Positions 1 to 8,579 of a stretch of 64,000 bases of DNA are shown here, one piece after another. A program made the position numbers and the translations under genes. The first letter of the stretch is position 1, and the number at the start of each line of letters is the position of its first letter. Where the stretch lies: the NCBI RefSeq assembly GCF_900143265.1, contig NZ_FRDJ01000008.1, positions 33,137 through 97,136 of the forward strand, read 5' to 3'. The notes beneath the pieces are model-generated. The model was not told where the DNA came from. It did not search any database and was given only the letters and a program-made list of their open reading frames with translations. Source of the DNA: Fervidobacterium gondwanense DSM 13020. GTDB taxonomy: Bacteria; Thermotogota; Thermotogae; Thermotogales; Fervidobacteriaceae.

Positions 1-267
1 TTCACGCTTGGCACATTCAAGAGGGTCTTCACCGGGCTTGTCAAACTTACCTGCAGGGATTTCCAATAGTTTTGACTTTATTGGATATCGGTATTGTTCA
101 ACGAGAATAACTTTTCCATCATCGGTTACCGGGACAATAGCAACTGCACCCGGGTGGAGTACGTGTTCTCTTGTGCTCATCGCTCCATTTTCAAGGACCA
201 CTTCGTCTCTGAGTACAGTCAAAAGCACGCCACTGAATATCACCTTTGAACTTATCGTCTTTTCCAT
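1..267 (-). CDS. Nudix hydrolase, ADP-ribose pyrophosphatase type (partial)
   Basis: This is the first 89 codons of a Nudix hydrolase; the rest lies outside the window. The family hydrolyses ADP-ribose or similar nucleoside diphosphate derivatives in the cytoplasm. The translation has the typical N-terminal beta-rich stretch, then VEQYRYP and EIPAGKFDKPGEDPLECAKRE, split here as EIPAGKF and GEDPLECAKRE, which is the beginning of the Nudix box of the ADP-ribose pyrophosphatase subgroup. The ATG at 267 is preceded by a clear AGGAGG site. It lies 31 bases downstream of the WD40 gene on the same strand and is probably co-transcribed with it. Substrate cannot be fixed from this fragment. Confidence 0.85.
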   Translation of the reverse strand, partial: MEKTISSKVIFSGVLLTVLRDEVVLENGAMSTREHVLHPGAVAIVPVTDDGKVILVEQYRYPIKSKLLEIPAGKFDKPGEDPLECAKRE

Positions 268-298
268 ACGTTTTCTTAACCTCCTACATTTGAATTTT

Positions 299-2854
299 CT
301 AAAAATTTATCATCGATTTTACATCAGTTGTCAGAATATTCTTACCGTCAGTTGTTATTATCAATCCAAGAGATTTTGAAAGCGCAATCGATAACACGGA
401 CTGCCTGAAATCGGAATAGGTACCTATGCTATTATAATTCTCATCCCATACTTTGAGAAGATTATCAGAGCCTGCGGTAATTATTTTTCCATCGTAAAGG
501 ATAACCTTGAATATAGTTGAATTGTGCCCTTTAAAGCTTTTTATGTCTTTCAGTTCCTCGTTCAAAACAAACACCCTACCGTCCCAGCCAGCAGTATAGA
601 TTCTTACTTTTCCGTTTCCATCAGCCACACCTTCGATAGTCCAAAGTGTCTGCGGTGACAATTTCAGGCTGGAGATTCCCTTATTGCTAACTGACACAAC
701 GTACCCTTCCAGAGTGGAGATGTATGCTGTTGAGCTTGAATAGGACCAAATATCAGTTGCAGAGAATTTTATGTCGTAAATTGCTTTCAGAGAATAATCC
801 TTCAAATTCCAAAATAAGACCTTCCCATCCCAGCCACCGCTTATGAGCGTATCTCCCACAACGAACAAACTCCAGACGTATCCAGTATGCCCAACCAACG
901 TTCTTTTCAGCTTTCCTGTCTTCAAATCCCAAAACTTTATAGTTCTATCGTTGGAAGCGGATATAACTGTATCTTTGTATCTCACAACTTTCTTTACCGA
1001 ATCTGCGTGGTCATCAAGTACCATAGATAATTCTAACTTCCCGCCGACGTACTTCCATACGCTCACTTTTCCATCTTCATGTCCACATACGATTATGTCA
1101 TCAGCATATATAGTAGATATCTTCCCAATATCGCCTGAAAATTTCCTGCTGGGCATAACGTTAGTGAGCTCTACAACCACACCGTTTGACAGAACCGCAT
1201 ACAGAACATTGCTTGCCTTTTCATCTTTTACGACATCGAGAACAGGTGCTTCGAAACTCAGAGATTTATCTTTAATCTTGATACCGTTCCCTACCAAAAT
1301 AAGATCTTTTCCGGATAAATATACACTGTAGAGTGGAGAAATTTCGGAATTCTTGAGCTGCCAGCTCTTGCCGTCAAAGATAGCGTATTTGCCATCGAAG
1401 AAGAAAGCATAAAGACTGCTATTCACCATCAAGATAGAAACAGCACAACTTGGATAGTTGTAAATTCTCGAAGCCTTTCCGTTTTTTGTATCAAAAGTGT
1501 ATACATTTCCCGCGTTTGTGCCTATGTATATCACATTGCCACTGTATGATAGAGCCGTTATCCACTCGCCCTCGAGTTTTAAGACAGGTTTAATGCTCCA
1601 CCTGTCTGTTTTCTCGAGCAAATAGACTTTTCCGAGTGAGCCTACGTAAAAGAGATTATCTTTGAGCTTTAGGTAACTGATTAAAGCGTCTTCAGTTACG
1701 ATAGACGCAGTCAATTTTCCGCCTTTCAATAAAAAGAGCTTTCCAGAGCCTGAGCCGACTACGATTTCATCCTTTGCCTCAGCAACGAATCGTGCAGATG
1801 TGCCTATATTGTATGACCATTTAAGCAAACCCGTTTGAATGGAATAATTCTCAACATTTCCATTTTCCCTTGCAACGATAAGTTCATTATTCTTGTAGGA
1901 TTTTATTATCTTGGCTGAAGAGAAGAAATGCCTTGGCGACTTAGCTTTATAATCACCCGTAATTGAATATGAATATATCTCCCCCTGCCTGTTGCCTGCA
2001 AAAATCGTTGCTCCAACAACCTTCAGAGTACTTACCTCCGATGGCGAAACATTAATCTTACGCATCTTCTTAAAAGATCCAGCTTTCTTCTCAAATAAAA
2101 AAACACTGCCCAACTGTGAAACATAAAGATAGTTACCTTGACTATCGATTGCCTCGACAGGTGAATCCAAAGAAAGTACCTTTCTGTATTTAACATCCCT
2201 GCCAACTATCTGAAACTCATAAACAGTACCATTTGCTGTTCCCACGATGAGAGAACTCTCCATAATACTCATCGCATTAACCATAGAACCCAACTCGAAC
2301 ATTTTCACCAAAGAAAAATCAGCTATGTTGGAAAAAACAACACGCCCATTCTCATCTCCGCTGACTAAGAAATCACCAAAGACAACGATCTTGCGTACCC
2401 ACGCATCGTGGTACTTCAAACGTTTAAAAAGCTTGAAATCTTTCCATACCAAGATACTGTTGTCCGAACCGCCTGAAAACAGATAGTTCTTGTAGAAAGA
2501 TAGCGTAAAAACAGAAGCTGTATGCCCCTTTAACGTATAGAGGAATTTTAGGTTCGATTTATCGTACACCCTAATCTCATTATCTGGCTTATACCCTCCA
2601 ACAGCTATATATTTATCACTCAGCGCAACGCACCTTGCCCAGCTACTGTGAGTTGTAACTGTGTTTAGGAGCACGAGCTCCTTACTCCACACTTTTAACG
2701 TTTCATCTGCGCTTACTGAATAAATCAAATTACCGTCTGTTTGGAGCTCCCAAACGGCATCTTTGTGACCAAAGAGGACGAAATCGAGGGGGAATGAAAG
2801 TGTTGTCAGCAAAATAACGAAGACGAAAATAGCAGGAAATGGACTTCTCTTCAT
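299..2854 (-). CDS. Exported WD40 beta-propeller repeat protein
   Basis: The protein has about 851 residues, with a hydrophobic signal or anchor segment at residues 1-25 followed by WD40-type repeats through to the C-terminus. Repeat ends such as LKVWSKE, ILVWKD, VSVWKY, IKFWDL, VLFWNL and LKVWDE are visible, often preceded by a GH at the start of the blade (FGHKDA, KGHTAS, VGHTGY, KGHNST). This implies two or more beta-propellers and a protein-binding scaffold role outside the membrane. I chose the ATG at 2854, which has GAGG nine bases upstream; an in-frame GTG at 2893 would add 13 residues but has no good ribosome site and would bury the signal peptide. No enzymatic domain was seen and the partner is unknown. 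Confidence 0.85.
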   Translation of the reverse strand: MKRSPFPAIFVFVILLTTLSFPLDFVLFGHKDAVWELQTDGNLIYSVSADETLKVWSKELVLLNTVTTHSSWARCVALSDKYIAVGGYKPDNEIRVYDKSNLKFLYTLKGHTASVFTLSFYKNYLFSGGSDNSILVWKDFKLFKRLKYHDAWVRKIVVFGDFLVSGDENGRVVFSNIADFSLVKMFELGSMVNAMSIMESSLIVGTANGTVYEFQIVGRDVKYRKVLSLDSPVEAIDSQGNYLYVSQLGSVFLFEKKAGSFKKMRKINVSPSEVSTLKVVGATIFAGNRQGEIYSYSITGDYKAKSPRHFFSSAKIIKSYKNNELIVARENGNVENYSIQTGLLKWSYNIGTSARFVAEAKDEIVVGSGSGKLFLLKGGKLTASIVTEDALISYLKLKDNLFYVGSLGKVYLLEKTDRWSIKPVLKLEGEWITALSYSGNVIYIGTNAGNVYTFDTKNGKASRIYNYPSCAVSILMVNSSLYAFFFDGKYAIFDGKSWQLKNSEISPLYSVYLSGKDLILVGNGIKIKDKSLSFEAPVLDVVKDEKASNVLYAVLSNGVVVELTNVMPSRKFSGDIGKISTIYADDIIVCGHEDGKVSVWKYVGGKLELSMVLDDHADSVKKVVRYKDTVISASNDRTIKFWDLKTGKLKRTLVGHTGYVWSLFVVGDTLISGGWDGKVLFWNLKDYSLKAIYDIKFSATDIWSYSSSTAYISTLEGYVVSVSNKGISSLKLSPQTLWTIEGVADGNGKVRIYTAGWDGRVFVLNEELKDIKSFKGHNSTIFKVILYDGKIITAGSDNLLKVWDENYNSIGTYSDFRQSVLSIALSKSLGLIITTDGKNILTTDVKSMINF

Positions 2855-2906
2855 CTCGTACAACCTCACAATGACAATCATAGGGATATTCACCTTGTTC
2901 AGAGTT

Positions 2907-2912
2907 ATTATA
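2907..2912 (-). promoter_or_regulatory. Possible -10 box of the WD40-Nudix unit
   Basis: TATAAT is read on the minus strand about 50 bases upstream of the WD40 start. No convincing -35 box was found at the usual distance, so this is only a candidate. Confidence 0.3.
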
Positions 2913-2978
2913 CACCTATTGTTAAGAATCTAACTTTATCTCTAAGCAATATAAAGATTTCAATAAAATTAATTGTGA

Positions 2979-3008
2979 TTGACTTTAACAAGTCAAAAGT
3001 GATAAAAT
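2979..3008 (+). promoter_or_regulatory. Promoter with overlapping inverted repeat, coiled-coil/helicase unit
   Basis: A -35 box TTGACT (2979-2984) and a -10 box TAAAAT (3003-3008) are separated by 18 bases. The -35 box is the left part of a perfect inverted repeat, TTGACTT-TAAC-AAGTCAA (2979-2996), so a dimeric repressor bound there would block the polymerase. The start codon at 3074 lies about 60 bases downstream of the expected transcription start. The sequence match is direct; the regulatory role is inferred. Confidence 0.55.
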
Positions 3009-3073
3009 TCATATAGATATAAACTGAAACAGGCAAAGTGAAACAGTATTGTATCTGAAAGGGGATTGATATT

Positions 3074-3793
3074 ATGTCTCTTGATTCGCTAGTTGGTTAT
3101 ATGATGTTTTCTGTAATTATCTCTGTTGTTACTCTAGTACTTGCAATTGCCTATGGCGTCGTGATTTATTTTGCCATAAGGAAAACAAGAGAAATGTTGT
3201 TAGAAATTCATTCATCATCAAAGCAATTATTCGAAATTGTTCAGCGCATTGAACAAAGGAGTGAAGTACTAAATACTGTGGACTTAAGGTTACAAGCCAT
3301 AGAGATGCGACTGAAGGAGCTCAAGGAAGCTGTTTCTAACCAATTCTATGAAACAAAAACAAACTTATCAGAAATAGGTAGCTCCTTAGATGATACCATG
3401 AATCACATAGGGGAGATTGATTCTAAACTTATTAGACTAAACCAAATTTTCGAACAAAATAAGGAAACTATAGAAAGACAGCTGAAAGAAATCGGAGAAA
3501 ACGTTTCTAAACGATTTGATGAAACAAAACTGAATATATCCAAAATAATTAATTCCTTGGATGAAACTAAGAGTCGAATAGAAGAAGTAGATTCTAAATT
3601 ATTAAGGCAAAACCAAATTCTTGAACAATACCAAGAAACTCTAAAAGAGTTACTTGAATTAAATACTAGAACGAGCGATTTGATTTCACAAACGGAAATG
3701 CTAAAGATAGAAATTCAAAGACTCAGGGACGTTCTAAACGAACCATTAGATCTCTCAGAGTGGGTTGATGGAAATGGAACAAGCAAAGAATGA
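3074..3793 (+). CDS. Membrane-anchored coiled-coil protein, partner of the helicase-nuclease
   Basis: I do not recognise a named family. The 239-residue protein has one strong transmembrane segment at residues 9-35, followed by a basic RKTRE, so the long remainder is likely cytoplasmic. Residues 40-225 are highly charged, heptad-like coiled coil. Within it about 50 residues are duplicated: residues 91-140 and 148-196 align with a 57-residue offset, sharing the pattern F-ETK-N-S-I--SLD-T---I-E-DSKL-R-NQI-EQ. The ATG at 3074 follows AAAGGGG. The 3' end overlaps the helicase gene by about 26 bases, which suggests translational coupling and a shared function. A membrane tether or sensor for the helicase is inferred. 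Confidence 0.8.
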   Translation: MSLDSLVGYMMFSVIISVVTLVLAIAYGVVIYFAIRKTREMLLEIHSSSKQLFEIVQRIEQRSEVLNTVDLRLQAIEMRLKELKEAVSNQFYETKTNLSEIGSSLDDTMNHIGEIDSKLIRLNQIFEQNKETIERQLKEIGENVSKRFDETKLNISKIINSLDETKSRIEEVDSKLLRQNQILEQYQETLKELLELNTRTSDLISQTEMLKIEIQRLRDVLNEPLDLSEWVDGNGTSKE

Positions 3794-6700
3794 GACTATA
3801 ATAAATTACATAGCCTATTTACGTGACATAAGCAGGAAGATCGGAACCAAAACAGATTTTGCTAAGATTTTTACGAACGCCCTTAAGAGAAGGGGAATGG
3901 GCAGCTACGTGATTCCGATATCTAACAGTCAGGAGTTTAAAGTGGTATCAGAAGATACTGTTGATATCAGGCGGAATAGTAGACTTTATGAAGCACTCCT
4001 CAAAATCTATCCGACGTTGGAAAAATATTCAGATAAGAAGTTGTTTCTCGGTGTAGGAGGTGTATTTGGTCAAAGGAAATATGCTGGTCCATTTTTAGTT
4101 GCTGAGTGCGAAATTGAAGCTTATAAAGGAAGTGGTTTTTCTTTATACATAGACGTTTCATCGTCAGTACTCAACTATGACCTAATTTCAAAGTTACTTG
4201 ACAAAAAACGAGTTGTTGCGGATGATGAGGAAGAGTATGTTGACCCCGAGTTAGAGAAAGAAATTGAAGCTATAAGTGACATAGAGGATAAATTATCAGT
4301 CATAAGCGGAATTTCCGAGCTCTTAGAATTTGGTCAAAAAGCTTTCAAACTATTACAAGACAGTCTGAATGATTTCAAAGACATATTTGATGTTTCCAAA
4401 ACGTGTTTAATCAATTTACCTGAAAATGATACCTTACATTCAAAAGATTTTGAAGATCATGAATGGATTGATAGATTGGATTTTCTTTACAAATCAAGCA
4501 AAATTCTCTTCTTAAACGAAGGATATTTATTCATGGCTCAGGTTCCCAATGAAATATCTACCTATCAATCTTTAAGCCGATTGATCGATGAAGTTAGAAA
4601 AAATGAGAGCTTTGAGAATAGAGTGCTTGAGAAATTGCTGAACGGTTCCTTTTTCAGCGATATTCAACGTACCGAGTATGAACCAGAGGAATTTGAAAAT
4701 ATATCAACAGTTATAGAAAAACTTATGCCAATTCCCTTGTCACCGGCACAAGTGAGAGCCTTGCAAAATGCTTTCAGCCACGATATGAGCTACATTCAAG
4801 GTCCTCCAGGTACCGGAAAGTCTCACACGATTTCTGCAATGGTTTTAGCGGCAATATTAACAGGAAGAAAAGTTTTTGTTGTATCACAAAAACCACCGGC
4901 AGTAAAAGTTGTAAAAGAAAAAGTAGAAGGTGTTTTGAAGGATAATGACTCTAACTTAAAGATTTTACCGCTCATATACTTTGACAAACAAACAAAAGCT
5001 GATCTTAAAGATTCATTGAAATCTCTACTGAATGAATATTCTAATCCGTATTACTTGGAATCGAGAATTAAGACTATAAGAACCAAGAAGCAAGAAATAG
5101 AAAATCAACTTCAGTCAAAGATTACTGATCTTAATAGGATTCAGAATGAGTATGAAGAAAGTTTAAGAAAACAGAAGCACTTTATCAATTTAAGCAATGA
5201 GCTTCAAAAGATGAAAGACAAGTTCAGATATGCTTATAACTATGATTTGTCAAAGGAGGTGTTAGCAAACGTATCTGATGACAACTTGAAGAAAATATCA
5301 AAGCTATCTGTGCTAGCGAGAAAGCTTGACAACATTTCAGAAAATAGGGTCACAATACTTTACAAAATAAACCTTGGAAAGGTTGTCATGAAAATATCAC
5401 CTGTTAAACTTAGTGGAAGAGTAATATTAAACATTCTCAAAAGAAGGATTTTCCACCAATTTCTTCAAGACATTATCAACGTTGGTTCTCTGAATCTAAG
5501 TATTCGTCGCACAACAATTAAGGACCCGGCCTTTTTACAAGAGGAAATATCAAGGATAAAGAAAGAGCTTTGGGACTTGAAAAGGCACTATATAGTGCTG
5601 GAGAATCAAGTTAGAATCTTGGAAGGTATTCGTACATCTCGTGAGCAGATAGAGTATTTTTCAAAGCTTTTATCGTACAAGAAACCAACACTAATTAAAG
5701 AATACCAGTCATATATCGACTGGGAAAAGATATTGGAAGTATTTCCTGTGTGGATTTCTGAAATCAGGAATCTCACAGAGATTTTACCGGTGAAAGCAAA
5801 TATGTTCGATTTAGTTGTAGTCGATGAAGCTTCACAAGTTAACTTAGCTGAAATTATTCCCGCTTTTTATAGGGGAAAGAAAATATGTATAGTTGGTGAT
5901 CATAAGCAACTCAACCTAAATGCCACAGGGTTAGATTTTCTTATTAGCAAGAATCTTGACAGACTGACGTGGGAAAAGTATCGTCCAAACAACCTGACAT
6001 ATCAGGAAGCTCGTGCAAAACAGCTTACTGTAACAACTTCTTCAATATTAGATTTCATAATGCAGGACGAGAGAGCTTTAGCACTTCCTCGTACGATGTT
6101 GGATGAGCATTTTAGATCCCTACCCGCCTTGGCTAAATTTAACAACGAGAAGTTCTATGAGGGAAAGCTTAAAATAATGACTGAAACACCTGAAAAGATT
6201 TCATTAACGTGTTTCTTCCCAATAAAGGTTAACGGAAGGAGACAAAGCGATAAAACTGTTATTGAAGAGGCTGAGAAAGTAATAGAGATTATTACTGAAC
6301 TTATCAAGTATAGAAAATGCAAAGACTTTGAACTCCATCATTTGGTACCAAAGGATTTTACCATAGGTGTGGTATCGTTTATTAGAAATCAAGTAGAACT
6401 AATCAAAGACCTAATTTATGAAACATTCGACCCTGATACTACAGGAAAACATGATATTATTACAGGAACTCCTGAAGAGTTGCAAGGTCATGAAAGAGAT
6501 ATAATGATACTTTCATTGGCTTTGGATGAGAGTTCATCGAGGAGTTCAACATTCTATGAGAATAAAAATCGATTTAACGTTGCAACTAGCAGAGCTAAGT
6601 ACGTTACCTTTGTTGTTTATTCAAGTGTACCTGATAATTTTGCTTTAACGAGAGCATATTTCAGCAATTTTGGATTTGAACCCAATGTCTTTGGTAGTAC

Positions 6701-7139
6701 CGAGCAACAGAAATTTACATCACCAATAGTTTGGAAGCTGGACTTAATGGCAATGGAATCGGAATTTGAAAAAATCGTATTCAAATACCTAAATGAGTAC
6801 ATACAAGGGAGAAAAGAAGTATCTGAACTTAAAATATTCAATCAGGTAAAGTCTTGTGGTAAGAGGCTGGATTTTGTAGTTTATAATCCTCGAAATGGTC
6901 ATTATGTTGCGGTAGAAGTTGATGGAGTACATCATTTTGTTGAAGATGGTCGAAACTATTCAGAAAGCCATATCGAAAGGATGGAAATGCTCAGAAGGGC
7001 TGGTTGGAAAATAATTAACACGCCGTACTATAAGTGGTACAATCATGGATGGCTTGATGAAAATTCTGAAATCTTAAAAAGAGAAATAGAAAGGATCTAT
7101 AAGGAACTTGATAAATCGCTTGGCATAAGAATAGATTAA
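3768..7139 (+). CDS. SF1 helicase with C-terminal DUF559-type nuclease domain
   Basis: This 1123-residue protein is an UPF1-like superfamily 1 helicase fused to a nuclease. Walker A GPPGTGKS is at residues 345-352, the Walker B DEAS begins at D686, motif III GDHKQL has its D at 711, and the late motifs GTPEELQGHERD and RFNVATSRAK (N937, R942) are intact. A long coiled-coil insertion lies between Walker A and B, near residues 425-500. The C-terminus carries a Vsr-like/DUF559 core: D1035 in RLDFVVY, E1050 and D1052 in VEVDGVHHF, and a following R--MLRRAGW. The N-terminal 300 residues match nothing I know. ATG 3768 is preferred; TTG 3765 and ATG 3774 are alternatives. Function is unknown; nucleic-acid processing, perhaps antiphage defence, is inferred. 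Confidence 0.85.
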   Translation: MEMEQAKNETIINYIAYLRDISRKIGTKTDFAKIFTNALKRRGMGSYVIPISNSQEFKVVSEDTVDIRRNSRLYEALLKIYPTLEKYSDKKLFLGVGGVFGQRKYAGPFLVAECEIEAYKGSGFSLYIDVSSSVLNYDLISKLLDKKRVVADDEEEYVDPELEKEIEAISDIEDKLSVISGISELLEFGQKAFKLLQDSLNDFKDIFDVSKTCLINLPENDTLHSKDFEDHEWIDRLDFLYKSSKILFLNEGYLFMAQVPNEISTYQSLSRLIDEVRKNESFENRVLEKLLNGSFFSDIQRTEYEPEEFENISTVIEKLMPIPLSPAQVRALQNAFSHDMSYIQGPPGTGKSHTISAMVLAAILTGRKVFVVSQKPPAVKVVKEKVEGVLKDNDSNLKILPLIYFDKQTKADLKDSLKSLLNEYSNPYYLESRIKTIRTKKQEIENQLQSKITDLNRIQNEYEESLRKQKHFINLSNELQKMKDKFRYAYNYDLSKEVLANVSDDNLKKISKLSVLARKLDNISENRVTILYKINLGKVVMKISPVKLSGRVILNILKRRIFHQFLQDIINVGSLNLSIRRTTIKDPAFLQEEISRIKKELWDLKRHYIVLENQVRILEGIRTSREQIEYFSKLLSYKKPTLIKEYQSYIDWEKILEVFPVWISEIRNLTEILPVKANMFDLVVVDEASQVNLAEIIPAFYRGKKICIVGDHKQLNLNATGLDFLISKNLDRLTWEKYRPNNLTYQEARAKQLTVTTSSILDFIMQDERALALPRTMLDEHFRSLPALAKFNNEKFYEGKLKIMTETPEKISLTCFFPIKVNGRRQSDKTVIEEAEKVIEIITELIKYRKCKDFELHHLVPKDFTIGVVSFIRNQVELIKDLIYETFDPDTTGKHDIITGTPEELQGHERDIMILSLALDESSSRSSTFYENKNRFNVATSRAKYVTFVVYSSVPDNFALTRAYFSNFGFEPNVFGSTEQQKFTSPIVWKLDLMAMESEFEKIVFKYLNEYIQGRKEVSELKIFNQVKSCGKRLDFVVYNPRNGHYVAVEVDGVHHFVEDGRNYSESHIERMEMLRRAGWKIINTPYYKWYNHGWLDENSEILKREIERIYKELDKSLGIRID

Positions 7140-7170
7140 ATTATCGAATTTGGAGCTGCAAATAATTCTA

Positions 7171-7191
7171 AGCCCTGGATTGTCCAGGGCT
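7171..7191 (+). terminator. Terminator after the helicase gene
   Basis: A nine-pair stem, AGCCCTGGA / TCCAGGGCT with a three-base loop, is followed by the weak T-rich run ATTTGTTTA. It lies 31 bases after the helicase stop codon and ends the two-gene unit. Confidence 0.7.
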
Positions 7192-7299
7192 ATTTGTTTA
7201 ATCTTAACCTGAACGGCGATCCAAATGTTTGCAATAAGCAGAAGAATGTGATTAAATATTATAAGCTTCAATAACTTCTTTCTTCAAGGAGCTGGTCTT

Positions 7300-8556
7300 A
7301 CGAAACGATACTGGGTTAAACTGAATCCTATTGTCTACATCGTATTTGGCGGATTACTGTTTGCCAATTTTCTTATCTACAACAAATACATATGGCTACT
7401 CGATATAGCTGCCGCAGGTTTCGTTTGGCATTACCTTAACCTGCTTAACACTGCAAAGAGAGTCGCAGTAAACGTAAAAGCCAGGGCAAGGGTTTTTGCA
7501 AATGAACCTTTTGAGCTAAGCATTGAGTTAATCTCCAAGAACAGAAGTAGCGTAACCATTGAAGTGATTCCGCCCGTGATTATAAAAAAAGAGCCAGTCT
7601 TCATCACGCTTCAACCAGATAAAAGAGAAGTCGTCACATTCACAACGGCATTCGGCACGAGAGGAATCAAGAAGTTGGGGGCTTATTCTGTTAGAATCAA
7701 GAGTTTCACAGAACTTTTCAGCATTTATATAACAGAGGAAATAAATTCAGACGTGAGGGTACTGCCAAATCTGGAAGAAGCCGACGCCTCGGTTGAGAGG
7801 ATATTGGAAATGTTGCCCGTTTTGAAGAGCAAGTACAAACTCGCAGAGGATATTTCGTACATAAAAAACATACGGGAATACCAAAACGAACCGATGAACC
7901 GCATCCACTGGAAACAGAGCGCAAGGATGGACAAACTGATGGTGAAGGAGTACGAATACTCAGGAACTGCGAAAAATTACATCGTCTTGGATTTGAATTT
8001 ACCGGGTGGGATATATTCAAAAGAAGCTTGGAGATACATCCATAAAAAATATCAAGAAGAGTCCATCAAGGCAGTTGCGGGTTTGGTTAAGCACTTCTCC
8101 GAAAGGCACGAAAAGACTAATCTCTTCATCTCGCACTCGAAAGGCATATACGACATCACAGACAGCGACTACGTCTTCTTCTTTGACTACCTTTCGGAAG
8201 TTGAGGGAGCTATCGATAACAATAATTCCACCACGGAACTGCTCGAGCATATCATAGAAGGCGTTCAGCCGACTGATACGGTGCTGGTAATAAGCATGTT
8301 CTTGACGAAAGAGGAAGTGGAGAAACTGATTAGACTGCGTTCAAGATGCGGCAGGGTTCTTGTCCTACTCATGCCGTATGGATATCGCGAAGCGACAACG
8401 AAAAAATTCAAGTCGTACTTTGACGTCCCGGTTGAAATCAGAGAACTCTACAAATTCGCAAGAACACTGGAAGAGGAGAACATAATCATCCAGATATGGC
8501 ACGAGAACACGAGCTTGGTGGAAGGGCTGTTGAAGATATCAGGTTCTGAAATGTGA
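7300..8556 (+). CDS. DUF58 family membrane protein, apparently with a non-canonical ACG start
   Basis: DUF58 proteins work with MoxR-type AAA ATPases, often in cell-envelope assembly. The open frame encodes two hydrophobic segments near the N-terminus (from NPIVYIVFGG and from WLLDIAAAGF), a beta-rich region, and the DUF58 hallmark HWKQSARMDKLMVKEYEYS, followed by a vWA-like C-terminal half. The frame opens after a stop at 7249, yet no ATG, GTG or TTG occurs before GTG 7564, which lies deep inside the conserved part. AAGGAG (7286-7291) stands eight bases before ACG 7300, which would give TKRYWVK. I therefore place the start at 7300. The fallback is a truncated product from 7564. The gene is followed by the DUF4129-like gene. 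Confidence 0.65.
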   Translation, partial: TKRYWVKLNPIVYIVFGGLLFANFLIYNKYIWLLDIAAAGFVWHYLNLLNTAKRVAVNVKARARVFANEPFELSIELISKNRSSVTIEVIPPVIIKKEPVFITLQPDKREVVTFTTAFGTRGIKKLGAYSVRIKSFTELFSIYITEEINSDVRVLPNLEEADASVERILEMLPVLKSKYKLAEDISYIKNIREYQNEPMNRIHWKQSARMDKLMVKEYEYSGTAKNYIVLDLNLPGGIYSKEAWRYIHKKYQEESIKAVAGLVKHFSERHEKTNLFISHSKGIYDITDSDYVFFFDYLSEVEGAIDNNNSTTELLEHIIEGVQPTDTVLVISMFLTKEEVEKLIRLRSRCGRVLVLLMPYGYREATTKKFKSYFDVPVEIRELYKFARTLEEENIIIQIWHENTSLVEGLLKISGSEM

Positions 8557-8579
8557 ACAGAAGGTGAGCTGATGATATT

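Noticed and set aside
2894..3073. Phage or IS border near the helicase unit
   Set aside because: No terminal repeats, integrase or tRNA were found at either side of the unit.
7564..8556. GTG at 7564 as the true DUF58 start
   Set aside because: It would remove both membrane segments and the first conserved part; no ribosome site precedes it. Kept only as a fallback.
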